Part shown: one piece after another, positions 11,237 through 20,030 of the stretch | Layout: the number at the start of each line of letters is the position of its first letter | Position numbering within the stretch: position 1 is the first letter of the stretch | Origin: Streptomyces sp. TRM64462 | GTDB taxonomy: Bacteria; Actinomycetota; Actinomycetes; Streptomycetales; Streptomycetaceae | Direction of reading: 5' to 3' | Assembly: GCF_013362995.1 (NCBI RefSeq) | Contig: NZ_JABWDV010000173.1 | Location: forward strand, 1 to 54,418 | DNA length: 54,418 nucleotides | Made by a program: the position numbers and the translations under genes | Notes under the pieces: model-generated | Databases searched by the model: none | Told to the model about the DNA's origin: nothing | Seen by the model: only the letters and a program-made list of their open reading frames with translations

Positions 11237-12067
11237 TCAGATCAGGCCGTGTTCCGCGAGGTACTCCAGCTGCGCCCGCACGGACAGTTCGGCGGCCGGC
11301 CACAGGGACCGGTCGACGTCCGCGTACACATGCGCCACGACCGCTTCCGGCGTCGTGTGCCCGTCCTCCACGGCCGTCTCGACCTGCGCGAGCCGGTGCG
11401 CGCGGTGCGCCAGGTAGAACTCGACCGCGCCCTGGGCGTCGTCCAGTACGGGCCCGTGGCCCGGCAGCACGGTGTGGACGCCGTCGTCGACGGTCAGCGA
11501 GCGCAGCCGCCGCAGCGAGTCCAGGTAGTCCCCGAGCCGCCCGTCCGGGTGCGCCACCATCGTCGTGCCGCGACCGAGGACCGTGTCACCGGTCAGCACC
11601 GCCCGGCAGGCCGGCAGATGGAAGCTGAGCGAGTCCCGGGTGTGGCCGGGCGTCGGTACGACGCGCAGCTCCAGGCCGCCGACCTCGACGACCTGCCCGG
11701 CGGCCAGCCCCTCGTCTCCGAGCCGCAGCGCCGGGTCCAGGGCCCGTACGGTCGTCCCCGTCAGCTCCGCGAACCGCGCGGCGCCCTCGGCGTGGTCGGC
11801 GTGGCCGTGCGTGAGCAGCGTCAGGGCGACGCGCTTGCCGAGGCGCTCCGCCGTGTCCCGTACGCGCGCGAGGTGCCCCTCGTCCAGCGGGCCCGGGTCG
11901 ACGACGACCGCGAGGGCGGAGCCGGGCTCCGAGAGGATCCAGGTGTTGGTGCCGTCCAGGGTCATCGGGGACGCGTTCGGCGCCAGGACGTTGACGGCGC
12001 GCTCGGTGGCGGGCCCGGAGACCACGGCGCCGCGCGGTCGGCCCGGCAGGGCGGCGGCGTCGGTCAT
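11237..12067 (-). CDS. MBL-fold metallo-hydrolase (LACTB2-like)
   Basis: Metallo-beta-lactamase-fold hydrolase of 276 residues with the zinc motif THGHADH (H87, H89, D91, H92), a later GHT histidine, TGDTVLG aspartate and PGHGP histidine. The overall layout resembles LACTB2-type hydrolases; the substrate is unknown. Its ATG overlaps the stop of the upstream Nudix gene (ATGA), so the two are translationally coupled. Confidence 0.88.
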   Translation of the reverse strand: MTDAAALPGRPRGAVVSGPATERAVNVLAPNASPMTLDGTNTWILSEPGSALAVVVDPGPLDEGHLARVRDTAERLGKRVALTLLTHGHADHAEGAARFAELTGTTVRALDPALRLGDEGLAAGQVVEVGGLELRVVPTPGHTRDSLSFHLPACRAVLTGDTVLGRGTTMVAHPDGRLGDYLDSLRRLRSLTVDDGVHTVLPGHGPVLDDAQGAVEFYLAHRAHRLAQVETAVEDGHTTPEAVVAHVYADVDRSLWPAAELSVRAQLEYLAEHGLI

Positions 12068-12957
12068 ACGTCACCACCTCCGGCAGCAGATGCCGCGCCG
12101 GGCACGTGCTTGGTGAACTCGTCGTGGCCCGGCCAGCTCAGCACCACCTCGTCCCCCTCCAGTCTCGCCCGCGCCAGCACCGGCGTCATGTCCTGCCGCG
12201 CGGCCGCGTCGAGAGCGGCGAGCGGGGTGCCGTACGCGGTGAGGGTACGCAGCGTGGCGATGGTCGGCGGCATCATCAGCAGCTCGCCCCGGTCGTACCC
12301 GGCCGCCGCCTCCTCCGGGCGGATCCAGACGGTCCGGTCGGCCTCCGTCGAGGCGTTCCGGGTGCGCTGGCCGCTCGGCAGGGCGGCCACGAAGAACCAG
12401 GTGTCGTAGCGGCGCGGCTCGAACTCGGGGGTGATCCACCGGGCCCACGCGCCCAGCAGGTCGGAGCGCAGCACCAGGTCACGGCGGTCCAGGAACTCCG
12501 CGAACGGCAGTTCGCGGGCGACCAGGGCGGCGCGGTCGGCCTCCCAGTCGTCGCCGGTGGTGTCCCCCACGACCGTGTCCGGCGTCGGCCCGGCCAGCAG
12601 GACGCCGGCCTCCTCGTACGTCTCGCGGACCGCCGCGCAGACGATCGCCTGCGCCTCGGCGGGCGTGGCGACGCCCAGGCGCTCCGCCCATGCGGCGGGC
12701 GTGGGGCCGGCCCACCGTACGGGCTGCTCGTCCCGCGGGTCGACGCCGCCGCCGGGATAGGCGTAGGCGCCGCCCGCGAACGCCATGGACGTGCGGCGGC
12801 GCAGCATGTGCACCTCGGGGCCCCGGCCGGGCGCGGACCCGTCGCGCAGCAGCATGACGGTCGCGGCCCGCCGGGGCGTCACGGGTGTCAGCTCGCCGGC
12901 CGCGAGAGCGCGGATGAGACCGGGCCATTCGGGTGGGTACCACTGACCATTGGGCAT
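12064..12957 (-). CDS. Nudix hydrolase (NUDT19-like)
   Basis: A 297-residue Nudix-fold protein. The box is spread out: FAGGAYAYPGGGVDP followed by an insert and RETYEEAGVLL. The long insert between the glycine-rich part and the helix is typical of the NUDT19/RNase-like Nudix subgroup, which acts on CoA-type substrates. It is the first gene of a two-gene minus-strand operon with the MBL hydrolase. Confidence 0.85.
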   Translation of the reverse strand: MPNGQWYPPEWPGLIRALAAGELTPVTPRRAATVMLLRDGSAPGRGPEVHMLRRRTSMAFAGGAYAYPGGGVDPRDEQPVRWAGPTPAAWAERLGVATPAEAQAIVCAAVRETYEEAGVLLAGPTPDTVVGDTTGDDWEADRAALVARELPFAEFLDRRDLVLRSDLLGAWARWITPEFEPRRYDTWFFVAALPSGQRTRNASTEADRTVWIRPEEAAAGYDRGELLMMPPTIATLRTLTAYGTPLAALDAAARQDMTPVLARARLEGDEVVLSWPGHDEFTKHVPGAASAAGGGDV

Positions 12958-13002
12958 GGCCGGAGCCTATGCGGATCCGCGTTGATGTTCGAGAGCTGAT
13001 CC

Positions 13003-13036
13003 GCGGACCCCGCTCGGCTCAGCGCGCGGGGTCCGC
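13003..13036 (-). terminator. Terminator after the RidA operon
   Basis: Perfect 11-bp stem GCGGACCCCGC (13003-13013) with GCGGGGTCCGC (13026-13036) and a 12-base loop, just downstream of the RidA stop on the minus strand. It separates this operon from the Nudix gene. Confidence 0.75.
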
Positions 13037-13052
13037 GCTCCCACGCAGGGGG

Positions 13053-13526
13053 TTACGCCTCCGGCTCCAGCTCCACCAGGAGCTCGACCTCGACCGGCGC
13101 GTCCAGCGGCAGTACGGCGACACCCACGGCGCTGCGCGCGTGCACGCCCTTGTCGCCGAGTACCTCGCCCAGCAGCTCGCTCGCGCCGTTCAGCACGGCC
13201 GGCTGCCCGGTGAAGTCGGCCGCCGATGCGACGTACCCGACAACTTTGACTACTCGTGCGATACGGTCCAGGTCGCCCGCGACCGACTTCACGGCGGCCA
13301 GAGCGTTGAGCGCGCAGATCCGCGCCAGGTCCTTGGCCTCCTCGGGCGTGACCTCGCCGCCGACCTTGCCGGTGACCGGAAGCTTGCCCTCCACCATCGG
13401 CAACTGGCCCGCCGTGTACACGTGCACCCCGGACCGCACGGCCGGCTGGTACGCGGCCAGCGGCGGCACGACCTGCGGCAGCGTCAGCCCGCGCTCCGCG
13501 AGGGCCGCCTCGACGCGCCCGGTCAC
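13053..13526 (-). CDS. RidA family protein
   Basis: A 157-residue member of the YjgF/RidA family, which hydrolyses reactive enamine/imine intermediates. The segments VYTAGQLP, the KDLARICALNALAAVKS helix and VVGYVAS are typical. I set the start at GTG 13526, which overlaps the stop of the DUF4177 gene (GTGA). The frame is open far upstream, but only because it antisenses the ArsA genes. The homologue's catalytic arginine is not obvious near the C-terminus (the sequence ends VELLVELEPEA), so it may belong to a Rid subgroup without deaminase activity. Confidence 0.85.
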   Translation of the reverse strand: MTGRVEAALAERGLTLPQVVPPLAAYQPAVRSGVHVYTAGQLPMVEGKLPVTGKVGGEVTPEEAKDLARICALNALAAVKSVAGDLDRIARVVKVVGYVASAADFTGQPAVLNGASELLGEVLGDKGVHARSAVGVAVLPLDAPVEVELLVELEPEA

Positions 13527-13681
13527 TGCTTCTCCCGCTTGAGGTACGCCACGAGCTGCTCGGGGTTGTTCGGGCCGGGGACGACCTGGACGAGCTCCCA
13601 GCCGTCCTCGCCCCAGGTGTCCAGGATCTGCTTGGTCGCGTGCACGAGAAGGGGCACGGTCGCGTATTCCCACTTGGTCAT
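13523..13681 (-). CDS. DUF4177 small protein (52 aa)
   Basis: A very short gene starting MTKWEYATVPLL and ending AYLKREKQ, with the compact WGEDGWELVQVVPG motif of DUF4177. Function unknown. It is first in a two-gene minus-strand operon and coupled to RidA by GTGA. It starts 82 bases from the divergent arsA-like gene, so the promoters face each other in a short gap. Confidence 0.85.
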   Translation of the reverse strand: MTKWEYATVPLLVHATKQILDTWGEDGWELVQVVPGPNNPEQLVAYLKREKQ

Positions 13682-13763
13682 GGGCCGACTGTATCCGCTC
13701 GCCCGGCGGCCCCAGGGGCAGCCTCCTGCGTGGGCGGCGGCACGACTGGTTACGCTCGCCTGT

Positions 13764-14726
13764 GTGAGCAGGCTCCAGGTCGTCAGCGGCAAGGGCGGTA
13801 CCGGTAAGACGACGGTCGCCGCCGCCCTCGCGCTCGCCCTCGCCACGGAGGGCAGGCGGACCCTTCTGGTGGAGGTCGAAGGCAGACAGGGCATCGCACA
13901 GCTCTTCGAGACGGAGGCGCTTCCGTACGAGGAGCGCAAGATCGCCGTCGCGCCCGGCGGCGGGGAGGTGTACGCGCTCGCCATCGACGCCGAGCGGGCG
14001 CTGCTCGACTACCTCCAGATGTTCTACAAGCTGGGTGCGGCCGGGCGGGCGTTGAAGAAGCTGGGCGCCATCGACTTCGCGACGACGGTCGCCCCGGGCG
14101 TACGGGACGTGCTGCTCACCGGCAAGGCGTGCGAGGCGGTGCGCCGCAAGGACAAGGGCGGCCGCTTCGTCTACGACCACGTCGTCATGGACGCCCCGCC
14201 CACGGGCCGGGTCACGCGCTTCCTGAACGTCAACGACGAGGTGGCCGGCCTGGCCAGGATGGGACCGATACACCATCAGGCGCAGGCGGTCATGCGGGTG
14301 CTGAAGTCGCCCGAGACGGCCGTGCACCTCGTGACGCTGCTGGAGGAGATGCCGGTCCAGGAGACCGCGGACGGCATCGCCGAACTGCGCGCCGCCGAGC
14401 TGCCGGTGGGCGACGTCATCGTGAACATGGTCCGCCCGCGGGTCTTCGACGAGGACGCGGTACGGGCCGCCGCCGGCGACCAGCGGGACGGCATCGCGCG
14501 CGCCCTGGCGGCGGCCGGGCTCACCGACCCGGACGGGCTGGTCGGCCCGCTCCTCAACGAGGCGGCGGAGCACGCGCGCCGCGTGGAGCTGGAGCGGGAG
14601 CAGCGGGACGCGCTCGCGAAGCTGGACGTCCCGGCGTACGAACTGCCGTTCCTCGGCGAGGGCGCGGACCTCGCCGGCCTGTACCGGCTGGCGAAGGAAC
14701 TACGGAAGCTCGGGGTGGGCGCATGA
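13764..14726 (+). CDS. ArsA-family ATPase (first of pair)
   Basis: P-loop ATPase of the ArsA/GET3/MinD class, 320 residues. The deviant Walker A GKGGTGKTT is at residues 9-17 and VVMDAPPTG serves as the switch II aspartate. It lacks the DTAPTGHTLRLL-type arsenical site of true ArsA, so arsenite export is unlikely. The start is GTG at 13764: a TACGCT -10-like box ends 7 bases before it and there is no ribosome site, which fits a leaderless transcript. The next ATPase gene overlaps by ATGA, so the two probably form a heterodimer. Confidence 0.88.
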   Translation: MSRLQVVSGKGGTGKTTVAAALALALATEGRRTLLVEVEGRQGIAQLFETEALPYEERKIAVAPGGGEVYALAIDAERALLDYLQMFYKLGAAGRALKKLGAIDFATTVAPGVRDVLLTGKACEAVRRKDKGGRFVYDHVVMDAPPTGRVTRFLNVNDEVAGLARMGPIHHQAQAVMRVLKSPETAVHLVTLLEEMPVQETADGIAELRAAELPVGDVIVNMVRPRVFDEDAVRAAAGDQRDGIARALAAAGLTDPDGLVGPLLNEAAEHARRVELEREQRDALAKLDVPAYELPFLGEGADLAGLYRLAKELRKLGVGA

Positions 14727-16210
14727 CGGCCACGGAGGCGACGACGCACGAACCCGCGCCGGGGCGGGGTCAGAGGCCTGGGACCGAACACGGGTCCGAC
14801 TCCGGGACCGGGACCCGGATCGGGACCGGGACCCGGATCGGGACCGGGCCACGGACCGGGACCGGGCCACGGACCGGGACCCCGACCGGGTCCGAGGCGG
14901 CGCTGGAGTCCCCCCGCCTCGCGGTCGACCCGCTGCTCGACGACCCGGCGACGCGCATCGTCGTGTGCTGCGGGGCGGGCGGCGTCGGCAAAACGACGAC
15001 GGCGGCGGCCCTGGGGGTACGGGCGGCGGAGCGCGGCCGGAAGGTGGTCGTCCTGACCATCGACCCGGCCCGCAGGCTGGCCCAGTCCATGGGCATCGAC
15101 GAGCTGGACAACACACCCCGCCGGGTACCGGGCACACGGGGCGACGGCGAGCTGCACGCCATGATGCTGGACATGAAGCGCACGTTCGACGAGATCGTCG
15201 AGGCGCACGCGGACCCGGAGCGGGCCCGCGCGATTCTGGCGAACCCCTTCTACCAGTCCCTGTCGGCCGGCTTCGCGGGCACGCAGGAGTACATGGCGAT
15301 GGAGAAGCTGGGGCAGCTACGCGCGCGTGAGGCCTGGGACCTGATCATCGTGGACACGCCGCCGTCCCGCTCGGCACTGGACTTCCTGGACGCGCCGAAG
15401 CGGCTGGGGTCGTTCCTGGACGGGAAGCTCATCAAGGTGCTGATGGCGCCGGCGAAGGTGGGCGGCCGGGCCGGGATGAAGTTCCTGAATGTCGGTATGT
15501 CGATGATGACCGGGACGCTGGGCAAGCTGCTGGGGGGTCAGCTGCTGCGTGACGTACAGACCTTCGTGTCCGCGATGGACACGATGTTCGGCGGGTTCCG
15601 TACGCGGGCGGACGCCACGTACCGGCTGTTGCAGGCGCCGGGGACGGCGTTCCTGGTGGTGGCCGCGCCGGAGCGGGACGCGCTGCGGGAGGCGGCCTAC
15701 TTCGTGGAGCGGCTCGCCGCGGAGGACATGCCCCTGGCGGGGCTTGTCCTGAACCGCGTGCACGGCAGTGGCGCCGCCCGGCTCTCCGCCGAGCGGGCGC
15801 TGGCCGCCGCGGAAAATCTTGACGAGGGCCGCATTGTGGATCAGGGCGCCGGGCAGACTGGTGTGGGCGGACCGGGCGCCGTTCTCCCCCAGGCCCCGAC
15901 CGAGACCCAGGCTCAGGCCCAGACCAAGGCTCCTGCGCCCCGTACCACCACCACACCACCACCACCGCCCGAAGCGGTCGATGCCCGCTCGCGCCCCGGG
16001 GCGTCACCCGCCGTGGCGGAGCTGACGGCGGGTCTGCTGCGCCTCCATGCGGAGCGGATGCAGGTGCTCGCGCGCGAGCAGCGAACGCGCGACCGCTTCA
16101 CCGCGCTCCACGCCGACGTACCGGTGGCCGAAGTGGCCGCCCTGCCCGGGGACGTGCACGACCTCGCGGGCCTGCGGGCCATCGGTGACCGGCTCGCGAC
16201 CGGAGGGTGA
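14723..16210 (+). CDS. ArsA-family ATPase (second of pair)
   Basis: A 495-residue partner ATPase with Walker A CGAGGVGKTT at about 83-92, LTIDPARRLAQS and VDTPPSRSALDFLD. Two regions are odd. Residues 25-57 are a Gly/Thr/Arg repeat coded by an 18-bp tandem repeat. Residues about 375-430 are a Q/P/T-rich linker that replaces conserved sequence before the C-terminal helices. Both look like repeat expansions tolerated in disordered parts. ATGA coupling with the upstream gene and convergence with wblA fix its limits. Confidence 0.88.
   Translation: MTATEATTHEPAPGRGQRPGTEHGSDSGTGTRIGTGTRIGTGPRTGTGPRTGTPTGSEAALESPRLAVDPLLDDPATRIVVCCGAGGVGKTTTAAALGVRAAERGRKVVVLTIDPARRLAQSMGIDELDNTPRRVPGTRGDGELHAMMLDMKRTFDEIVEAHADPERARAILANPFYQSLSAGFAGTQEYMAMEKLGQLRAREAWDLIIVDTPPSRSALDFLDAPKRLGSFLDGKLIKVLMAPAKVGGRAGMKFLNVGMSMMTGTLGKLLGGQLLRDVQTFVSAMDTMFGGFRTRADATYRLLQAPGTAFLVVAAPERDALREAAYFVERLAAEDMPLAGLVLNRVHGSGAARLSAERALAAAENLDEGRIVDQGAGQTGVGGPGAVLPQAPTETQAQAQTKAPAPRTTTTPPPPPEAVDARSRPGASPAVAELTAGLLRLHAERMQVLAREQRTRDRFTALHADVPVAEVAALPGDVHDLAGLRAIGDRLATGG
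14804..14882 (+). repeat. Tandem GGGACCCGGATCGGGACC-type repeat inside the second ArsA gene
   Basis: About four units of an 18-bp sequence. The first two read GGGACCCGGATCGGGACC and the last two carry CCACGG variants. The unit is a multiple of three, so copy changes keep frame and only lengthen the Gly/Thr/Arg arm. Confidence 0.8.
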
Positions 16211-16222
16211 GCACGACGGGGG

Positions 16223-16567
16223 TCAGCCCACCGCGGCGTACGTCTCGTAGGTCTCGTCGTCGTTGAGTGCGACGGGCAGGATGCCCGCGCTCCGCTCGTA
16301 CTCGGTACGCGCGGTCTCCAGGAGCCGGCGCCACGAGGTGACGGTCGGCCGGCGGCGCAGCAGCGCACGCCGCTCGCGCTCCGTCATCCCGCCCCACACG
16401 CCGAACTCGACGCGGTTGTCGAGCGCGTCGGCCAGGCACTCGGTCCGCACCGGACATCCGGTGCACACCGCCTTGGCCCTGTTCTGCGCCGCTCCTTGTA
16501 CGAACAGTTCATCCGGATCGGTAGTGCGGCAGGCCGCCTGCGCACTCCAGTCAGCTACCCAGCCCAT
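16223..16567 (-). CDS. wblA: WhiB-like regulator WblA
   Basis: A 114-residue WhiB-family iron-sulfur regulator. The four cluster cysteines are C13, C35, C38 and C44 (CTGC and CPVRTEC), followed by the GVWGG turn and a basic RERRALLRRRPTV segment for sigma-factor/DNA contact. Sequence and neighbourhood match WblA, which in S. coelicolor promotes sporulation and restrains antibiotic production. I chose the ATG at 16567 (MGWVADWSAQ) because homologues begin there; an in-frame start at 16624 would add 19 unconserved residues. It is convergent with the second ArsA gene. Confidence 0.93.
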   Translation of the reverse strand: MGWVADWSAQAACRTTDPDELFVQGAAQNRAKAVCTGCPVRTECLADALDNRVEFGVWGGMTERERRALLRRRPTVTSWRRLLETARTEYERSAGILPVALNDDETYETYAAVG

Positions 16568-17005
16568 GCCGGCGCCGTCCTCTCCCGAATCGAGGCTCCC
16601 CCACGGCGGCAGCGGCATATTCACCGCTGCCAGTTGAGGACGTTACGGAAGGCGGAGACAGCGCAACACCCCCTTCGGGCCCAATCTTGAATGGCCCGAA
16701 CGGACTATGCGTACGCGGCAGATCACCCAGGGGAGTGACCGATAGACATACAAGATGAAGTACTCGAATCAGGGCAATTTACTTACGCCACACAGGGCAC
16801 ACCCTGACACACAGCACGAAAACGGACAGCGAGCCACGCGCCCCGTGAACACGGGAGAGGGGGAGGGACGTAGTACCAGGGGGCGGTACGAGGACGGTGC
16901 TCGTGTCGCGGCAACACCACTGCAGCGCAACTGCTGTGACAGTTGTGACCAGCTTAGGCCAAGGGATATACGCGTGTCCGGCGAATGAGAACGTAGGCTT
17001 TCCCC
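16568..17005. promoter_or_regulatory. wblA/PBP divergent control region
   Basis: A 438-base gap, unusually A/T-rich around 16740-16800. It contains an 8-bp inverted repeat TTCGGGCC-N11-GGCCCGAA (16674-16681, 16693-16700) in the likely long wblA leader, and paired TGTGACAGTTGTGACC near 16936-16951 on the PBP side. TAGGCT six bases before the PBP start could be the -10 box of a leaderless message. Box assignments are guesses. Confidence 0.5.
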
Positions 17006-19294
17006 ATGCCAAAGAAGCGCTCCGGCGGTGGTCTGACCCGGACCCAGCAGGCCGCCAAATTCCTCGGTGTCAGCGTGCTCTCGGGAGTCGTCCTCGCGGG
17101 TATCGCCCTGCCCGCGGCGGGGGCCTTCGGGCTCGCGGCGAAGGGGACGGTCGAAGGGTTCGACGAGATCCCCGCCGACCTGAAGCGACCGCCGCTGAGC
17201 CAGCGCACGACGATCCTCGACGCGAAGGGCGGGCTGATCGCCACCGTCTACTCGCGCGACCGCAAGGTCGTACCGCTGGAGGAGATCTCCCCGTACCTGC
17301 AGAAGGCGATCGTCGCCATCGAGGACTCGCGCTTCTACGAGCACGGTGCCGTCGACGTCAAGGGCGTGCTGCGCGCGCTCAACCGCAACGCGCAGGACGG
17401 CGGCGTCACCCAGGGCGCGTCGACGCTGACGCAGCAGTACGTGAAGAACGTCTTCGTCGAGGAGGCCGGCGACGACCGCGAGAAGTTCGCGCAGGCCACG
17501 CAGCAGACCCTGGGCCGCAAGATCCAGGAGCTGAAGTACGCGATCCAGGTGGAGAAGGAACTCGGGAAGAAGAAGATCCTCGAGAACTACCTCAACATCA
17601 CCTTCTTCGGGCAGCAGGCGTACGGCGTCGAGTCGGCCGCCGAGCGCTACTTCTCCAAGCGGGCCAAGGACCTCACGCTGGAAGAGTCGGCCATGATCGC
17701 CGGCCTCGTCCAGTCGCCCAGCTCGTACAGCCCGCTCAACGACCTCCCGGCGGCCACCCAGCGCCGCAACATCGTGCTGCAGCGCATGGTCGCCGTGGGC
17801 GACATCAGCCAGGCCGAGGCCGACCGCGCGAAGGCCACACCGATCAAGCTGAAGGTCACCCAGCCGAAGAACGGCTGCATCACGGCGCGTGACGGGGCCG
17901 GCTTCTTCTGCGACTACGTCCGCGCGGTCTTCCTGTCGGACAAGGTCTTCGGCGAGACCCGCGAGGACCGCGCCAAGATCTGGAACCGCGGCGGCCTCAC
18001 CATCCGTACGACGCTGGACCCGCAGGCGCAGCGTGCGGCACAGGAGTCCCTGAAGGACCACGTCTACCAGACCGACAAGGTCGCGGCGGCGATCACGATG
18101 GTCCAGCCGGGCACCGGCAAGATCCTCGCGATGGGCCAGTCCAAGCCGTACGGCTTCGGCAAGAACGAGACGCAGATCAACTACTCGGTCAACAAGGGGA
18201 TGGGCGGCTCGAACTTCGGCTTCCCGACCGGTTCGACCTTCAAGCCGTTCGTGGCCGCGGCCGCCATCGAGCAGGGCAAGCCGCCGACGCAGGTGTACCC
18301 GTCGCCGTACAAGATGCCGTACCCGGACTCGGTCCAGTCGTGCAGCGGCAAGCCGTGGAAGAACATCGGCGGCGACACGGTCGAGAACGAGAACGAGTCG
18401 GAGGTCGGCCCGTACGACCTCAAGGACGCGATGGCGATGTCCGTCAACACCTACTTCGTGCAGATGCTCGCCGAGGTCGGCATGTGCCCGGTCGTCGAGA
18501 CGGCCGACAAGCTCGGCGTGGTCATGGGCAACGACAAGAAGCTGCCCGAGAACCCGTCCGCGCTGACGCTGGGCTCGCAGGGCATGTCGCCGCTGACGAT
18601 GGCCGGCGCGTACGCGGCCTTCGCGAACCGCGGCACGTACTGCACGCCGACCGCGATCGAGTCGATCAGGACCGCCGACGGCACGACCCTGAAGGTGCCG
18701 CGGACCAAGTGCGGCAAGGCGATGAGCGAGCGGACCGCGGACACGATCAACACGCTGCTGCGCGGTGTGATCGACTCCGGTACGGGCCGGCAGGCCGGTC
18801 TCGAGTCCCGCGACAGCGCGGGCAAGACGGGTACGACGGACAGCCGCCGCAACGCGTGGTTCGTCGGCTACACGCCGAACCTGTCCGGCGCCGTCTGGGT
18901 GGGCAGCCCCACGCAGGAGGTGAAGATGGAGGCCATCACCATCGGGGGCGAGTACCACCCGAAGGTCTTCGGCGGCCAGGTGCCGGGCCCGATCTGGAAG
19001 GACGCCGTGTCGGGCGCCCTGGAGGGACACCCGAACCCGCGCTTCACCACGGTCCACATCCCGGACGCCCCGAAGCCCCAGGACCCGGACCGCGGCCGGG
19101 GCGACGACAAGCCGGGCCGCACGAACGGCGGCGGCGGTAACGGGGGCACGGTGGGCGGCCTGATCGGCGGCGGGACCACCGGCGGCGGCGACACGGACCC
19201 GTTCCCGGGCGTCTCCATCCCGCCGGACCTGATCACCGGCGGCGCCAACGGGAATGGCGGCAACGGGAACGGCAACGGCGGCTGGGGCCGCTGA
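17006..19294 (+). CDS. Class A penicillin-binding protein (transglycosylase/transpeptidase)
   Basis: Bifunctional peptidoglycan synthase of 762 residues, membrane anchored by one N-terminal helix (about 20-45). The transglycosylase domain has catalytic EDSRFYEHGA (E106) and the TLTQQ motif. The transpeptidase domain has S410-TFK, S479-VN and K607-TG in order. The last 60 residues are a Gly/Asn-rich low-complexity tail. The start is ATG 17006. Its place beside wblA matches other Streptomyces. It is ended by a strong hairpin. Confidence 0.95.
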   Translation: MPKKRSGGGLTRTQQAAKFLGVSVLSGVVLAGIALPAAGAFGLAAKGTVEGFDEIPADLKRPPLSQRTTILDAKGGLIATVYSRDRKVVPLEEISPYLQKAIVAIEDSRFYEHGAVDVKGVLRALNRNAQDGGVTQGASTLTQQYVKNVFVEEAGDDREKFAQATQQTLGRKIQELKYAIQVEKELGKKKILENYLNITFFGQQAYGVESAAERYFSKRAKDLTLEESAMIAGLVQSPSSYSPLNDLPAATQRRNIVLQRMVAVGDISQAEADRAKATPIKLKVTQPKNGCITARDGAGFFCDYVRAVFLSDKVFGETREDRAKIWNRGGLTIRTTLDPQAQRAAQESLKDHVYQTDKVAAAITMVQPGTGKILAMGQSKPYGFGKNETQINYSVNKGMGGSNFGFPTGSTFKPFVAAAAIEQGKPPTQVYPSPYKMPYPDSVQSCSGKPWKNIGGDTVENENESEVGPYDLKDAMAMSVNTYFVQMLAEVGMCPVVETADKLGVVMGNDKKLPENPSALTLGSQGMSPLTMAGAYAAFANRGTYCTPTAIESIRTADGTTLKVPRTKCGKAMSERTADTINTLLRGVIDSGTGRQAGLESRDSAGKTGTTDSRRNAWFVGYTPNLSGAVWVGSPTQEVKMEAITIGGEYHPKVFGGQVPGPIWKDAVSGALEGHPNPRFTTVHIPDAPKPQDPDRGRGDDKPGRTNGGGGNGGTVGGLIGGGTTGGGDTDPFPGVSIPPDLITGGANGNGGNGNGNGGWGR

Positions 19295-19316
19295 CGCGGG
19301 CCTGAACACCAACGGG

Positions 19317-19350
19317 AGAGGGCGGCCACCAGGCAGGTGGCCGCCCTCTT
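19317..19350 (+). terminator. Terminator after the PBP gene
   Basis: Perfect 14-bp stem (19317-19330 with 19336-19349) and a 5-base loop, 22 bases after the stop codon. Confidence 0.88.
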
Positions 19351-19485
19351 GCTGCTGCGGGGCTCGGCGCGGGGGTGCCTTCGGGCCCGGCGCGGTCCGG
19401 CGCGGCGACACGCGGCGCCGCGACGCGTGCCCGCCGCGGGTCCCCCGACCGACTCGTACCGTCCGTCTACCGTCGCCCCGTACAG

Positions 19486-19950
19486 CTACCCGGCGAGGTG
19501 CTGCTTGACGGCGGCGGCGACGCGCCCGCCCTCGGCGCGGCCCGCGACCTTCGGGTTGACGATCTTCATGACGGCGCCCATCGCCCGCGGCCCCTCGGCA
19601 CCCGCGGCCTTCGCCTCCTCGACGGCCTGCGCGACGATCGCCCGCAGCTCGTCGTCGGACAGCTGCTTCGGCAGGTACGCGTCGAGCACGACGCCCTCCG
19701 CACGCTCCCGCTCGGCCTGCTCGGCGCGACCGCCCTGCGCGAACGCCTCGGCCGCCTCGCGGCGCTTCTTGGCCTCCTTGGCGATCACCTTCTGCACCTC
19801 GTCGTCGGAGAGCTCACGGGACTCCGTACCCGCGACCTCCTCCTTCGCGATGGCGGTGAGGGTGAGCCGCAGCGTCGAGGAGCGCAGCTCGTCGCGCGCC
19901 CTGATCGCCTCGGTGAGGTCTTCCTGAAGCCTGGACTTGAGCGTGGTCAT
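19486..19950 (-). CDS. GatB/YqeY domain protein
   Basis: A 154-residue YqeY-family protein: a helical N-terminus with RDELRSSTLRLTLTAI, then ELSDDEVQKVIAKEAKKRREAAEAF and DAYLPKQLSDDELRAIV. The family shares the tail domain of GatB and may help tRNA-dependent amidation; the role of stand-alone members is unsettled. ATG at 19950 is preferred; a GTG two codons upstream is possible. It is divergent from the metallophosphoesterase gene. Confidence 0.9.
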   Translation of the reverse strand: MTTLKSRLQEDLTEAIRARDELRSSTLRLTLTAIAKEEVAGTESRELSDDEVQKVIAKEAKKRREAAEAFAQGGRAEQAERERAEGVVLDAYLPKQLSDDELRAIVAQAVEEAKAAGAEGPRAMGAVMKIVNPKVAGRAEGGRVAAAVKQHLAG

Positions 19951-20030
19951 GCGCACAAGTGTGGCAGGTGAGCCACAAAGCCCGCCGCTCCATTTCCCGG
20001 CGTCGTGCGACCCCCTCCCGGTCTGCGACG

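Noticed and set aside
13764..16210. Arsenite-export function for the ArsA-like pair
   Set aside because: No arsB, arsR or arsenic-site cysteines are present. Paired ArsA-like ATPases next to wblA are a normal feature of actinobacteria.
16769..19411. An 880-codon minus-strand frame opposite the PBP gene
   Set aside because: Arg/Asp/Val-rich repeats without motifs; it overlaps the terminator and the whole PBP.
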